Shown one piece after another: positions 1-9,964 of a stretch of 26,252 nucleotides of DNA. The DNA is from RUG14223 sp051881075 (GTDB lineage: Bacteria; Bacillota; Clostridia; Oscillospirales; Acutalibacteraceae). Under the pieces are notes generated by a model, which was given only the letters and a program-made list of their open reading frames with translations, had not been told where the DNA came from and did not search any database. Position 1 is the stretch's first letter. Each line of letters opens with the position of its first letter. The position numbers and the translations under genes were made by a program. The stretch spans positions 1-26,252 of the forward strand of contig JBJEPE010000005.1 of the NCBI GenBank assembly GCA_051881075.1, in the 5' to 3' direction.

Positions 1-1
1 A

Positions 2-1366
2 CAAACAAACAGATATACAGTAAAGTATGTAGATGAAAAGTTCAAAGTAGCATTGAACGGCTCAGAATTTACATACGAAGCAGGAAATACAGTAGTAGTA
101 ATGGGTACAGCAAGCGGAATAACATTCACTGATACAAACGGTGATATGTACAAGCTCACAGGCTGGCTCAATGATGTAGATAATGTACTCTACCAAGTAG
201 GCGAAAGCTTCACAATGCCGGAAAGTGACGTAACACTTACAGCACAGTGGGAAAAGGTAGAGAAGCCGGTAGTTAAAAAATATACTGTAGCTTATGAAGA
301 TACTATGTTCAACAGCAAGCCTAACGGTATAGTTGGTGAGTATGAGGCAGGTACTCATATAAATATCGCTGAATTAATCGGTGAAGCTACAGTTGTAGAT
401 GAAAACGGAGATACCTATAAGTTTATAGGCTGGAAGTCAAACACAGATGGCAAAATCTATATGCCGGGTGAAGATTACACAGTACCTGAAGCAAATACCG
501 TATTTACGGCACAGTGGGAGTTAGTAGAAATTCCAGAGCAGTATAGAGTAATTTACTTAAAGGCTATCGGAGATAGCGTTGTTGACAATAACCTCTACTT
601 TGAGGGTGACAAAGTCACAGTAAAAGCACCTACAGTAATGGAATATAACGACAAGGTATTTACGTATTGGACTGCAAGAATTAACGGTGAAGAGGTTATA
701 TTCTATCCGGGCGATGTATTTACAATGCCTGCACAGAATGTAATAATGATGGGTCACACAGAGGCACGTTATCATATATACTATGATTTTAACGGTGGCA
801 CAGGAGATCCGTTAGTTGATAATAATGTTTATGATTCCGGCGATAAAGCAACTATTCTTGATGGCTCTTATGCTGTAAAAGAGGGCTATATATTTAACGG
901 TTGGTGTACAAATCCGGAGAAGCACGGTCACTGTGGTAATTGCTTAAAGCCGGGCGATACCTATACATTTAAGTCCGGAAGTATCACATTGTATGCCAGA
1001 TGGGCAACGTCGCTTAACGTAACATTTACCGTTAAGTATGACGCAAATGGCGGTACAGGTGAAACCGTAGACAGCAATGAATATTTGAGCGGCGCAGTTG
1101 TTGAAATTATGAATAATAATTTTGTAAGACCCGGATACAGATTTGTAGGCTGGAATACATCTGCTGATGGCTCAGGTAAGGAGTACTGTCCTACGGACGA
1201 GATCAATATATCCGAAAATATGCTTTTGTATGCTATTTGGGAGAAGACAGATTTCGTTCAGACAGGCGATATGACAGACTTAAGTGCCAATTATTTAATC
1301 TTAATCATGTCCTTATTAACTATCGTGTTATTGGGCAAGAGCAAAAAGAAAAAAATCAGTAAATAA
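2..1366 (+). CDS. InlB-type (Listeria-Bacteroides) repeat surface protein, 5' truncated by the window edge
   Basis: The reading frame is open from base 2 with no stop, so this is the C-terminal part of a larger protein. A TTG at 53 is only an internal codon. About five repeats of roughly 75-90 residues are visible. Each starts with a strand such as YTVxY, has a central GW (for example FIGWKS, FVGWNT) and ends in TAQWE, LYARW or LYAIWEK. This is the InlB B-repeat/Flg_new (Listeria-Bacteroides) pattern of extracellular adhesins. The two last units carry the typical FNGGTG and ANGGTG turns. The protein ends with FVQTGD, a hydrophobic segment (about YLILIMSLLTIVLL) and KSKKKK, which resembles a sortase signal although the motif is not canonical LPxTG. 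Surface attachment and adhesion are inferred. The gene lies 28 bases before the giant GGAIY-repeat gene in the same direction, so they are probably co-transcribed. Confidence 0.85.
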   Translation, partial: QTNRYTVKYVDEKFKVALNGSEFTYEAGNTVVVMGTASGITFTDTNGDMYKLTGWLNDVDNVLYQVGESFTMPESDVTLTAQWEKVEKPVVKKYTVAYEDTMFNSKPNGIVGEYEAGTHINIAELIGEATVVDENGDTYKFIGWKSNTDGKIYMPGEDYTVPEANTVFTAQWELVEIPEQYRVIYLKAIGDSVVDNNLYFEGDKVTVKAPTVMEYNDKVFTYWTARINGEEVIFYPGDVFTMPAQNVIMMGHTEARYHIYYDFNGGTGDPLVDNNVYDSGDKATILDGSYAVKEGYIFNGWCTNPEKHGHCGNCLKPGDTYTFKSGSITLYARWATSLNVTFTVKYDANGGTGETVDSNEYLSGAVVEIMNNNFVRPGYRFVGWNTSADGSGKEYCPTDEINISENMLLYAIWEKTDFVQTGDMTDLSANYLILIMSLLTIVLLGKSKKKKISK

Positions 1367-1394
1367 ATTTATATAGAGTGGAGGGTGAAGGCGA

Positions 1395-4300
1395 ATGTTT
1401 AATCATCTTAGATCAGATATTAAAACAAAAATTAAAAAGCAGATGATAATGTTACTTGTGTTAATATCATTTGTATGTGTTTTTGTACTGTCCGTTAGTC
1501 ATAATAATAGTTTCACCCTCAGCTCTACATATAATTCTCTATCATATGCTAAAGTGTTGCCTATAACGGAACAGGTTGTAAGCAAGGCCTTGATAAAGAA
1601 TTACATAGGTACGGCAGAAAATAACTCATCAGTAAGCCCTGTGCTGTCATGCGACAACAGCATCAGGAGCTTACTTGATAAATATGATGATATTTCTGTT
1701 TATTTTGATAAGAAAGGTAACTTTGTTCGTGCATCCGTTTATGAGAATGAAACAACGGATGCCGGATTTATTGTACTTGAAAATAACAGATTTGTTTTTT
1801 ATTCTGATTATAAATTAACCAATTTTGAATTAAATAGAAAAAGATTACCAATTATCTTGACAGGTGCGGTCAATAATGAAGAGAAAATTGACAATAGTGC
1901 AACTGTAACTAAAGTATCAAGCTGGGCAAGCCTTAAAAAGGCGGTTGCCGGTGGCGGTACGGTTGAGATAACGTCTGATTTAAAGGCAGATTGCTGCATA
2001 GATTTGCCTGCAGAAGTAAATATCACTACAAAGGATAATGCAAGATTTACTATAACCAAAATAAATCCGGTTATTACAACTGATATTAATACTCCACAGG
2101 TGTTTTCTTTATTTAATGTTAAATCTGACGTTGTTTTAAGCAATATTGATTTTAAGAATGCTGCTACTAAGCGTCCGATTTCAGGAGGAGCTATATTTAA
2201 TGAAACAAATTGCGAGTTGACCTTTTATAACTGTACGTTTAATGGATTTAAAGTCCTGAAAGACGGAGGCGCCATTTATTCCCAAGGACCTGTAAGCATT
2301 AATGATTCAACATTTGATGGAAATTCTGCATACGGTGTAGGCGGTGCAATTTATGCCTTAATGGATGTTACAGTATCAGGTAATACTACATTTTCTGCGA
2401 ATACTGCAAAAGATGCGGGTGCTGTACGTTGTGCAAACTTTAGGGTTATAGGAAATAATACAGCTGCTATTTTGGCAGGTAAGGGAATTAAATCTTATAA
2501 AAGAACTACAGTTAATATAGGTGTGAAGTTCGATAATAACCGTGCTTTATCCGATTCTGACGGTAATTGCAACGGTGGGGCTATTTTCTGTGAACAAGAC
2601 ATTTCATGTGATTATGGAACGCTTAGTTTTGTAAATAACCTGTCAATAGGCAACGGTGGAGCGGTTTATGTATCCGGTAAGTCTTCCAATATTACTTCCG
2701 GTAGTTCCGGAAAGATCGAGTTTAGTGATAACAAAGCTATGAAGGGTGCGGCTGTTTATTTTGGATATTCATCTTTAGATAATGATGATAATGCTACCTT
2801 TACTGTAAACAAAGCAGATTTTTCTGGAAATCAGTCTAACGGTAACGGCGGTAGTATTTATTCTGAGAGTAATCTCGTGCTTAACTCATGCGAAATGTCA
2901 AATAGCACAGCGGCATACGGTGGTGCTGTTTACAGCGAAGACGGTGTAATATTCAGTGGATGTAATTTTAGTGCCAATAGCGCACGTAAGGGCGGAGCTA
3001 TCTTTGCAGTAGGCGATATCTCTAACCCCGGTAACAATTCAAGTGCAGAAAACGAAGTAACAAATAATATTTCTAATTCAAACGGTGGCGCATTCTACTG
3101 TGCCAATGCTTCTTTCTGTGAAGCCCTGACTTTTGAGGGAAATAAATCAAATTGCTTTGGTGGCGCACTTTATGTTTTAAATAAAGCAGTAATAAACGGT
3201 GACGGTAGAACTGTTCTGTTTACGCAGAACAGTGCGGTTTGCGGTGGTGCGATTTACTCCGGTGAAACGCAAATAAAGAATGTTAAATTCGATTTTAATA
3301 ATAATTATGCTCGAAATGGCGGAGCTATTTACAGTGATGTTGTTGTAATAAACGATGCAACAGAAGGCAGTAAGTTTGAAAAAAATACCGTATATAGCAG
3401 TCCAAGCGGTTCTACGATAGGCTATGGCGGTGCAATATATGCAAATAATAAACTTGAAATCAGCAGTATTAATTCTCAATCTGATAACGCTGATAATATA
3501 ACAACTCTGAATAAATCAAGTGATGCTGTTAAGACATACAGCGTTATATTCTCAAATAACGGTATAGTTGACAGTAGCAATAGTGATTTTATCAGAAACG
3601 GCGGTGCCATTTATGTTAAGGATAATGACATCGACATAAACAAAGTAAAATTTGAAAATAACTATGCAGAAACATACGGAGCGGATATTTATTGTGAAAA
3701 TTTATATACCGCATTTGTAAATATAGATAAAGACTTGTTAGATGTTATAGTAAACGGAAAAAATGATGATAACGTGAATTTAGATGACAGAACATTTGAT
3801 TACTTTAAAGAAAATAAGAAAGACATTTACAAGTATGTAGGAAATATAAACTTAAATGAAATTAATATAACTGTTGACAATAACACTTATTTGGCTAAGA
3901 AAGATAATGTTGCTGCAGAAGGTACTATCTGTAGCTATCAATGTGAAAAAATTAAATTATATGTTACACCCAGTGAAGATGCCGATTATGAGATTGAAGT
4001 CATATTCGATGATAATTCAACTAAAAAAATCTTAGTAAATCCTTATAATAAAATTATAGTAAATGATTGCGATTTTATACGTGATATGACAGATGAATCT
4101 ATAAAATCAAATTCTCTATATGTATGTAAAGGTGTTCCCGGAGTGGATGTAGATATTACGGATACTTTATTCAGAGGGTATAATACCGATAGCTACGGCG
4201 GAGCAATATATACTTCTGGTGTAGCGTTAAACTTAGAGAATTGTGACTTTGAGGATAACAATGCAGGCTCTTACGGTGGAGCAATATACACATCCGCTAT

Positions 4301-7300
4301 TACTGTAACCTGCGAAAATAAAAAGGAAAATATAGGAAGTGTGACTATAAAATCATCTTCCTTTAAAAACAATAAAGCCAGATCCGGTGCGGCTGTTTAT
4401 ACTAACTGCGATTTTGTTTGCAGTGACGGTTCAGAATTTTTAAGGAATGTTGCCACACTTAATGGCGGTGCAATTTTTGCAAACGGTAATGTTAGGATAG
4501 ATAATACAGTTTGTGAGAATAATACTGCGGCTAACGGCGGTGCTATATATTTTGGTAGCGGTTCTATGCTGTCATCTGTCAGAAAGTCTAAATTTATAAG
4601 TAATACAGCTCTTGCAGATAAAAACGGAAAGTACGGTAATGGCGGCGCAGTTTATAACGCAGGTGCTAACTTATGTTTAGGCAATTTGGATGATGAAAAC
4701 AGCAGTATGATAATCGCAGGCAATAATGCCGATAAAAATGGTGGCGGTATATATTCACAGGGTATGCTTTATGTGTACTCATGTAGCATATCTGCCAATC
4801 AATCCAAGTTTGGCGGGGGTATCTATACTAATGGCGACATTGATCTAAAAAACACCTTGATAGGTTCAAAAGAAACTGAATCTGAAAGAAGTGTTTTGTT
4901 AGGTTCAGACTCAGCCGACGATCAAAAAACCGTTTACTACTTGGGGCATAACAATAACCTTATAACAGATAACAATGCAGAGTATATCGACAGTAATAAC
5001 GATCTTCCTATAGAAACCTTATTAGCTATAGGAAATAGAGCGGATAATGGCGGAGGAATATACATTGATAGTCCTTTCAATAAGATGATAAAAATAGACG
5101 GCAACTCTCAATATACTGTTTTCAGAGGTAACTTTGCTGATTACGGTGGGGGTATTTATACTAATACATCCATTGATGCCGGAAATACATTTACATTTGC
5201 TGAGAATATTGCCTTGGTTGGCGGTGGTGCTATCGCCGTTGTAGGTGACGCTACTGATGTTGTTTCAATTAAAGATGTTACTATAGGATATGACGGTGAA
5301 AATAATCCTCAAAGGAATTACTCCCCAAGCGGCGAGGCTGTTTATGCCGACATAGATAACGGATTATATGTTATTTTAGATAATGTTAAAATTTTTAATT
5401 GCGGTTCGCATGATGATGAAACTTTGGCAGCCGATGGATCTGCGGTTTATGCTAAATGCAATGTAAGTATACAAAATAATAGCATTATACAAAATTGTGT
5501 CGGTAAAAATGGCGGCGCAGTTTATGCCGAAAAGGATATTGAGCTTATAGACAGTGAGTTTAATTATAATAAATCTACCGTAAGTGGCGGTGCTGTTTAT
5601 GCTTGCGGCAAAGTATATGCTAATAAGTGCAAATTTAATGAAAACAGTGCTGCTGTCAACGGCGGTGCGGTTTCTATAATAAGTAAGAACAGATCTTCTT
5701 CATTTATTGATACGGAATTTTCCGAAAATAATGCAGTAAATGGCGGAAGCTTTTATGTTGACATTGATTTGGACAATAGCGTGACATTTGACAAATGCGT
5801 ATTTGACGGTAGCATAGCAGATTTCGGCGGTGCGATTTATGCTCAAAAGGCTGCGTGCATTACGCTAAAAGGGGATAAGAGTTCTATCAAGCATTGCACC
5901 GCATCAGAAAACGGAGGCGCAATTTACATTAAAAACCTTACAAAATTTGTTTCTGATCGCTATGTTGAATTTGAAGATAATGAGGCTTTTGGAAGTGGCG
6001 GCGTGCTGTACTTTGATGAATCATACATAGATGATATATCATTAGGCGGCAGATTCAAGGAAAATATTGCCCGTGAAAACGGTGGAATAATGTATATATC
6101 CGGTGGTTCGTACGTTAATATTGACGGTAGCAATATGCGTTATGATCTTAACGGCAGCATATGTAATCAGGCTAAGAACGGCGGAGGTATATACATATCC
6201 GGCGATGCAGTAGCTGAACTAAGTAATCTTAAGCTGTATATGAATATCGCACAAATGTGTGGCGGAGGAATTTTTGCGGCACAAGGCTCTACTGTTGATA
6301 TTATGGATTGTGTTATTTCCGATAACACGGCATACAAGAACGGCGGCGGTATTTATGTAGAAGATGGTGTATTCTCTCATAGACTGAGTAATACGGTTAT
6401 TTCATCAAATACGGCTAAAAACGGTGCAGGACTTTATACACTTAATTATGTTGAGTTTTACGGTCCTGAAAATGATTATGACAATAAATTCGTAAATGTT
6501 ATAAAAGATAACGTTGCCCAAGAAAACGGCGGCGGCGTATATATCTATGGAAACTCGGATAATATTACCGAATTTAACAATAATGTTAATATTACCGGTA
6601 ATTCCGCACAAAGTGGCGGTGGTGTGTATGCTGATTCTACAACATTTATTTTTAGCGGTGCAAGTATAGGCGGCGCCGAAAGCAACGATCATCTGCCTGT
6701 ATATATATGCGATGATCTGCTAAGTGCCGCTAAAGCGAACGGCGGTAACATTGCTGATTTTGGCGGCGGTATATATCTTAACAATTCATATATTGAGGTA
6801 TATCCGAATGATAACGGCGATGTAAATAGAATAATTGCTAACGTTGCAAAGAATTGCGGCGGTGGCATTTATCAACATTTTGACGATGTTTCAGATGAAG
6901 AGTTATACTCAGACGATACAATAGTTTTATTTGAGGGAAATATTGCGGCTTACGGCGGTGCATACTTTATTGACGGTGTAAATCTGTTGTTAAGCAGTAA
7001 TGTTTCTATGATAGGTAACAAAGCTTTGGCTTGGTACGATGATAAGGATATCGGAGGATGCGGTGCTGCAATAAGCACTTACTGTCCTGAGGAGATAATG
7101 CCAGACTCAATGAACGGCAGCGAAATAGACCTTAATATTACCGGTGGTGCAGAGTTTAAATATAACTATGCCGAGTATCGTGGAGGAGCTATTTATTTTG
7201 ATAAGGGCATAATGAATGTTGATGACGCATATCTCTTAGAAAATTCTACATTAATAAAGGGCGGCTCAATATATGTTGATAATGAGAATGCAACCTTGAA

Positions 7301-9296
7301 TTTAAGTGTAGGCGAAATATCCGGCAATAAATCCGGTGATGGAGATAATATGGGCTATGGCGGCGGCGTGTATATTGCCAATGCAAATGGTTTTGAATTA
7401 TTTGACGGTTTTGTAATATCAAACAACACGGCAACAACAGGTGGCGGCGGAATATATATTGAAAGATGCCCGAGGGCTGTGCTTGACGGAGCGACAATAA
7501 GCGAAAACTCCTCTATGGACGGCGGCGGACTTTATATCAATTATCCGTACGTGCAGGAAGTTGAGTATAACGGTGTTGAAATTATAAGTAACTCAGCAGT
7601 AAACAGTGGTGGCGGCGTATATTTGAACTATGTTCAGGATGAGGCCGACAGCGAAACTGAGTACACAATGCAAAGTGCTTATATCTGCGATAATACCGCT
7701 TCTATAGGTGGCGGTTTAATGATAACGTCCGGTGAGTATCTTATCGGTGACGGTGTAAGCTTTGTTGATAATACCGCATATATAAGCGGCGGCGGCGTGT
7801 ATGTTGCAGGTTCTTATACGGGCGGCGATGTTACAAACGGCGTATATACCGGTAAATCCTACATTGGCGGAAATGTTAATGTAAGCTTTATAGGTACTGT
7901 ATTTGATTCAAATAAACTCGACCCGCAGAAGAAAGGCTATGAAAATAGTGATCTCAGCGGTGCTGGCATATTCATAAATAATGAATGTAACATAAGCTTA
8001 AGCGGAGTTACTATGCAATCTAATTATGCAGGAACAGGTAATAACAGAACATCTAAGGGCGGTGCAATATACGCCTCTAAGAATAGTGTGCTTGAAATAA
8101 GCGGTTCTACTATAGGATCGGGATCAAACAATAAAAAGATTCATAAAAATGTAAGAGATGCAATTAGTTACGGTGGTAATGCGGCAGATCGTGGCGGAGC
8201 CATTTTTGTAAGTGACGCTCAGTTGTTAATTGATGACAGTCAGGCTGACGGTGCAACCACATTAAACGGTAACTACACACAGCTTTCAGGTGCTGTTGAG
8301 GTTTTCCATAGAATTTCTGACGATGAAGGACAGGAGAATAAGGTACATTCATCTATGTATGCTATGGGAGTGGGTGAGTATGACCCTGTGCAGATGCGTT
8401 ACAATTATTCTAACGGATGCGGTGCGGCTATTTATGTTCGTAATGAGTACACAATGGACAAGATACTTTGTGATTTAAGCTATTGTGATTTATCATACAA
8501 TGAATCTGCAAATAACGGTAATAATGACAACGGCGGCGGTGCTGTGTATATTGATAAGGGTACCTTTAAGCTTGATAACTGTAGCTTAAAAGAAAACACA
8601 GCCGCTAAAAACGGCGGAGCCGTACGTGCTGTAGTAGGAAATATAACGATAAGTAATACTGATATTTCCGGCAATACCGCACAGGCCGGTGCAGGAATAT
8701 ACTTCACGACAGAATCAACAGACGGTGTAGATTCAGAATTTAACGTGCTTAATTCATCCTTTACAAACAATGTTGCAAACGGTAGCGGCACAACGATCGC
8801 AGGAGCGGTTTACCTTGAGGGCAAGATAGATGTTTGCATTGAAAAATCTGACTTTGCGGATAATATTGCTGATTTGGGTGCAAGCCTTTACTTAAAGGCA
8901 ATCAAATCTATTGACCTTATAGAATGTTCCTTCCGCAACGGTACAGATGAAAATCAAATTTACTCAGAAAAAAGCAATGTTACGCTTAACATGATGGGTA
9001 TTACGGCTTTATCCGATGCTAATAGCGATAATCCCGTAATAACCTGTGACGGTAACATTGCCCTGAGTAGAAGTGTAAATATTGTTGGAAAAATCTATCT
9101 GGCAGGTTCAGAAAGCTGTATATCTGTATGTGCTGATGACAAAAATAGTAGCGGAGATTTTGTACTTGATGTGATGTCACCGCTTATAATAAAAAGCACG
9201 TCAGACCGTACTATAGACAATATAATCAATGAGAATGCAAAGAGCTACTTTTCAGTAGCTAAGACCGACAATACTTGGACGGTAAAAGCTAATTAA
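1395..9296 (+). CDS. Giant secreted GGAIY/FxxN-repeat protein (Pmp-like predicted beta-helix), 2633 aa
   Basis: The start ATG follows a GGAGGG site at about 1380-1385. The N-terminus is basic, then has one hydrophobic segment (about residues 17-35, IMLLVLISFVCVFVLSV) that can serve as a signal peptide or membrane anchor. From about residue 250 to 2500 the protein is built of short units, each with a GGA[IV][YF] or GGG[IV]Y motif and often a preceding FxxN or FxxNxA. I count more than 60 such motifs by eye. GGA[ILV] plus FxxN is the repeat signature of chlamydial polymorphic membrane proteins and of related pectate-lyase-like right-handed beta-helices, so a very long solenoid is expected. A motif-poor stretch at about residues 775-905 interrupts the solenoid. 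No autotransporter barrel, catalytic domain or LPxTG tail is seen; the C-terminus is a plain polar sequence. The function is unknown; adhesion or a surface stalk is inferred. It probably shares a transcript with the upstream InlB-repeat gene. Confidence 0.9.
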   Translation: MFNHLRSDIKTKIKKQMIMLLVLISFVCVFVLSVSHNNSFTLSSTYNSLSYAKVLPITEQVVSKALIKNYIGTAENNSSVSPVLSCDNSIRSLLDKYDDISVYFDKKGNFVRASVYENETTDAGFIVLENNRFVFYSDYKLTNFELNRKRLPIILTGAVNNEEKIDNSATVTKVSSWASLKKAVAGGGTVEITSDLKADCCIDLPAEVNITTKDNARFTITKINPVITTDINTPQVFSLFNVKSDVVLSNIDFKNAATKRPISGGAIFNETNCELTFYNCTFNGFKVLKDGGAIYSQGPVSINDSTFDGNSAYGVGGAIYALMDVTVSGNTTFSANTAKDAGAVRCANFRVIGNNTAAILAGKGIKSYKRTTVNIGVKFDNNRALSDSDGNCNGGAIFCEQDISCDYGTLSFVNNLSIGNGGAVYVSGKSSNITSGSSGKIEFSDNKAMKGAAVYFGYSSLDNDDNATFTVNKADFSGNQSNGNGGSIYSESNLVLNSCEMSNSTAAYGGAVYSEDGVIFSGCNFSANSARKGGAIFAVGDISNPGNNSSAENEVTNNISNSNGGAFYCANASFCEALTFEGNKSNCFGGALYVLNKAVINGDGRTVLFTQNSAVCGGAIYSGETQIKNVKFDFNNNYARNGGAIYSDVVVINDATEGSKFEKNTVYSSPSGSTIGYGGAIYANNKLEISSINSQSDNADNITTLNKSSDAVKTYSVIFSNNGIVDSSNSDFIRNGGAIYVKDNDIDINKVKFENNYAETYGADIYCENLYTAFVNIDKDLLDVIVNGKNDDNVNLDDRTFDYFKENKKDIYKYVGNINLNEINITVDNNTYLAKKDNVAAEGTICSYQCEKIKLYVTPSEDADYEIEVIFDDNSTKKILVNPYNKIIVNDCDFIRDMTDESIKSNSLYVCKGVPGVDVDITDTLFRGYNTDSYGGAIYTSGVALNLENCDFEDNNAGSYGGAIYTSAITVTCENKKENIGSVTIKSSSFKNNKARSGAAVYTNCDFVCSDGSEFLRNVATLNGGAIFANGNVRIDNTVCENNTAANGGAIYFGSGSMLSSVRKSKFISNTALADKNGKYGNGGAVYNAGANLCLGNLDDENSSMIIAGNNADKNGGGIYSQGMLYVYSCSISANQSKFGGGIYTNGDIDLKNTLIGSKETESERSVLLGSDSADDQKTVYYLGHNNNLITDNNAEYIDSNNDLPIETLLAIGNRADNGGGIYIDSPFNKMIKIDGNSQYTVFRGNFADYGGGIYTNTSIDAGNTFTFAENIALVGGGAIAVVGDATDVVSIKDVTIGYDGENNPQRNYSPSGEAVYADIDNGLYVILDNVKIFNCGSHDDETLAADGSAVYAKCNVSIQNNSIIQNCVGKNGGAVYAEKDIELIDSEFNYNKSTVSGGAVYACGKVYANKCKFNENSAAVNGGAVSIISKNRSSSFIDTEFSENNAVNGGSFYVDIDLDNSVTFDKCVFDGSIADFGGAIYAQKAACITLKGDKSSIKHCTASENGGAIYIKNLTKFVSDRYVEFEDNEAFGSGGVLYFDESYIDDISLGGRFKENIARENGGIMYISGGSYVNIDGSNMRYDLNGSICNQAKNGGGIYISGDAVAELSNLKLYMNIAQMCGGGIFAAQGSTVDIMDCVISDNTAYKNGGGIYVEDGVFSHRLSNTVISSNTAKNGAGLYTLNYVEFYGPENDYDNKFVNVIKDNVAQENGGGVYIYGNSDNITEFNNNVNITGNSAQSGGGVYADSTTFIFSGASIGGAESNDHLPVYICDDLLSAAKANGGNIADFGGGIYLNNSYIEVYPNDNGDVNRIIANVAKNCGGGIYQHFDDVSDEELYSDDTIVLFEGNIAAYGGAYFIDGVNLLLSSNVSMIGNKALAWYDDKDIGGCGAAISTYCPEEIMPDSMNGSEIDLNITGGAEFKYNYAEYRGGAIYFDKGIMNVDDAYLLENSTLIKGGSIYVDNENATLNLSVGEISGNKSGDGDNMGYGGGVYIANANGFELFDGFVISNNTATTGGGGIYIERCPRAVLDGATISENSSMDGGGLYINYPYVQEVEYNGVEIISNSAVNSGGGVYLNYVQDEADSETEYTMQSAYICDNTASIGGGLMITSGEYLIGDGVSFVDNTAYISGGGVYVAGSYTGGDVTNGVYTGKSYIGGNVNVSFIGTVFDSNKLDPQKKGYENSDLSGAGIFINNECNISLSGVTMQSNYAGTGNNRTSKGGAIYASKNSVLEISGSTIGSGSNNKKIHKNVRDAISYGGNAADRGGAIFVSDAQLLIDDSQADGATTLNGNYTQLSGAVEVFHRISDDEGQENKVHSSMYAMGVGEYDPVQMRYNYSNGCGAAIYVRNEYTMDKILCDLSYCDLSYNESANNGNNDNGGGAVYIDKGTFKLDNCSLKENTAAKNGGAVRAVVGNITISNTDISGNTAQAGAGIYFTTESTDGVDSEFNVLNSSFTNNVANGSGTTIAGAVYLEGKIDVCIEKSDFADNIADLGASLYLKAIKSIDLIECSFRNGTDENQIYSEKSNVTLNMMGITALSDANSDNPVITCDGNIALSRSVNIVGKIYLAGSESCISVCADDKNSSGDFVLDVMSPLIIKSTSDRTIDNIINENAKSYFSVAKTDNTWTVKAN

Positions 9297-9380
9297 GGGT
9301 ACATATTATTATAATATTCTTGATTTGCGTTTAAAAATATGATTTTCTGCTTAGGTAGATAATACTTAACATGATTTAAT

Positions 9381-9419
9381 TACAAAAAATAAAGGGAATT
9401 ACTTTTTAAAGTAATTCCC
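9381..9419 (-). terminator. Rho-independent terminator of rnpB
   Basis: On the minus strand an 11-12 bp stem (arms about 9408-9419 and 9394-9405) is followed by a T-rich run (complement of 9381-9393). It lies immediately after the 3' end of rnpB. In the plus direction no T-run follows the hairpin, so it should act poorly on transcripts from the giant gene. Confidence 0.85.
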
Positions 9420-9423
9420 AAAC

Positions 9424-9762
9424 GACCGGATGTGTAAGCCGAGTTCTGTTTAAATAGTCATCTATCTGGTCAAGACGTTACCGTCTTGCTCATGCCACCT
9501 CCATAGGCACGCAGGGCACGTATTGCCTTCCACGGTGTTGCTCCGAATAGGGTTTACAGGGTGATTATGTTACCAAAATCACCGGTGAGCTCTTACCTCG
9601 CCTTTCCATCCTTACTTGAAAAAATCAAGCGGTATATCTCTGTTGCACTTTCCCTGGGGTCGCCCCCGGCGGCCGTTAGCCGTTATTCTTGCCCTGAGGA
9701 GCTCGGACTTTCCTCAAAATACACCTTTCGGTATTTGTATTTCGTGACTATATCATCCGCTC
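9424..9762 (-). ncRNA. rnpB: RNase P RNA, class A
   Basis: This is the catalytic RNA that matures the 5' ends of tRNAs. Read on the minus strand, the RNA contains the universal core GAGGAAAGTCCGAGCTC near the 5' end and ACAGAACTCGGCTTAC near the 3' end, which together form P4 and flanking helices. The ends pair as P1 (CGGATG at about 9754-9759 with CATCCG at 9427-9432). GGGAAAGTGCAACAGAGA and GGTAAGAGCTCACC are further conserved blocks, and the AGGTGGCATGAGC region before the 3' core is typical of class A RNAs. The length of about 340 nt is normal. A consensus promoter lies upstream and a terminator directly follows. Ends are placed from P1 and the promoter and may be off by a few bases. Confidence 0.96.
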
Positions 9763-9769
9763 AACGATT

Positions 9770-9798
9770 ATTGTATTACAAAAAGTGGATTTTGTCAA
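9770..9798 (-). promoter_or_regulatory. sigma-A promoter of rnpB
   Basis: The minus strand has TTGACA (9793-9798), a 17-base spacer, and TACAAT (9770-9775). Transcription should start at about 9762-9763, right at the P1 helix of RNase P RNA, which fixes the RNA 5' end. Confidence 0.85.
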
Positions 9799-9964
9799 AT
9801 GTTTTTAACATATAAAGGGTTAATAAACAGATTGACCGTATTGTTTATTTATAGTTCGATTTTAATTTAAATTTTCTGCTACATTATTACATAGTGTGGC
9901 GATTACATATTTTAGTTTGCTCGCATTATGATTAATGCTATTTTGCATCGGAGGTTTTGCTATT

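Noticed and set aside
7246..8478. Open frames of 62-83 codons on either strand inside the giant gene
   Set aside because: Shadows of the repeat-rich coding frame; no ribosome sites and no recognisable protein.
9303..9317. Palindrome ATATTATTATAATAT after the giant gene as a terminator
   Set aside because: All A/T stem without a following T-run; too weak to call. No convincing plus-strand terminator was found for the giant gene.
9561..9815. Open frame of 84 codons
   Set aside because: It lies on the opposite strand of rnpB and its codons follow conserved RNase P RNA blocks; no ribosome binding site.
9799..9964. Promoter for the DUF4364 gene
   Set aside because: A TTGACC is present near 9832 but no good -10 follows at correct spacing; I did not call it.
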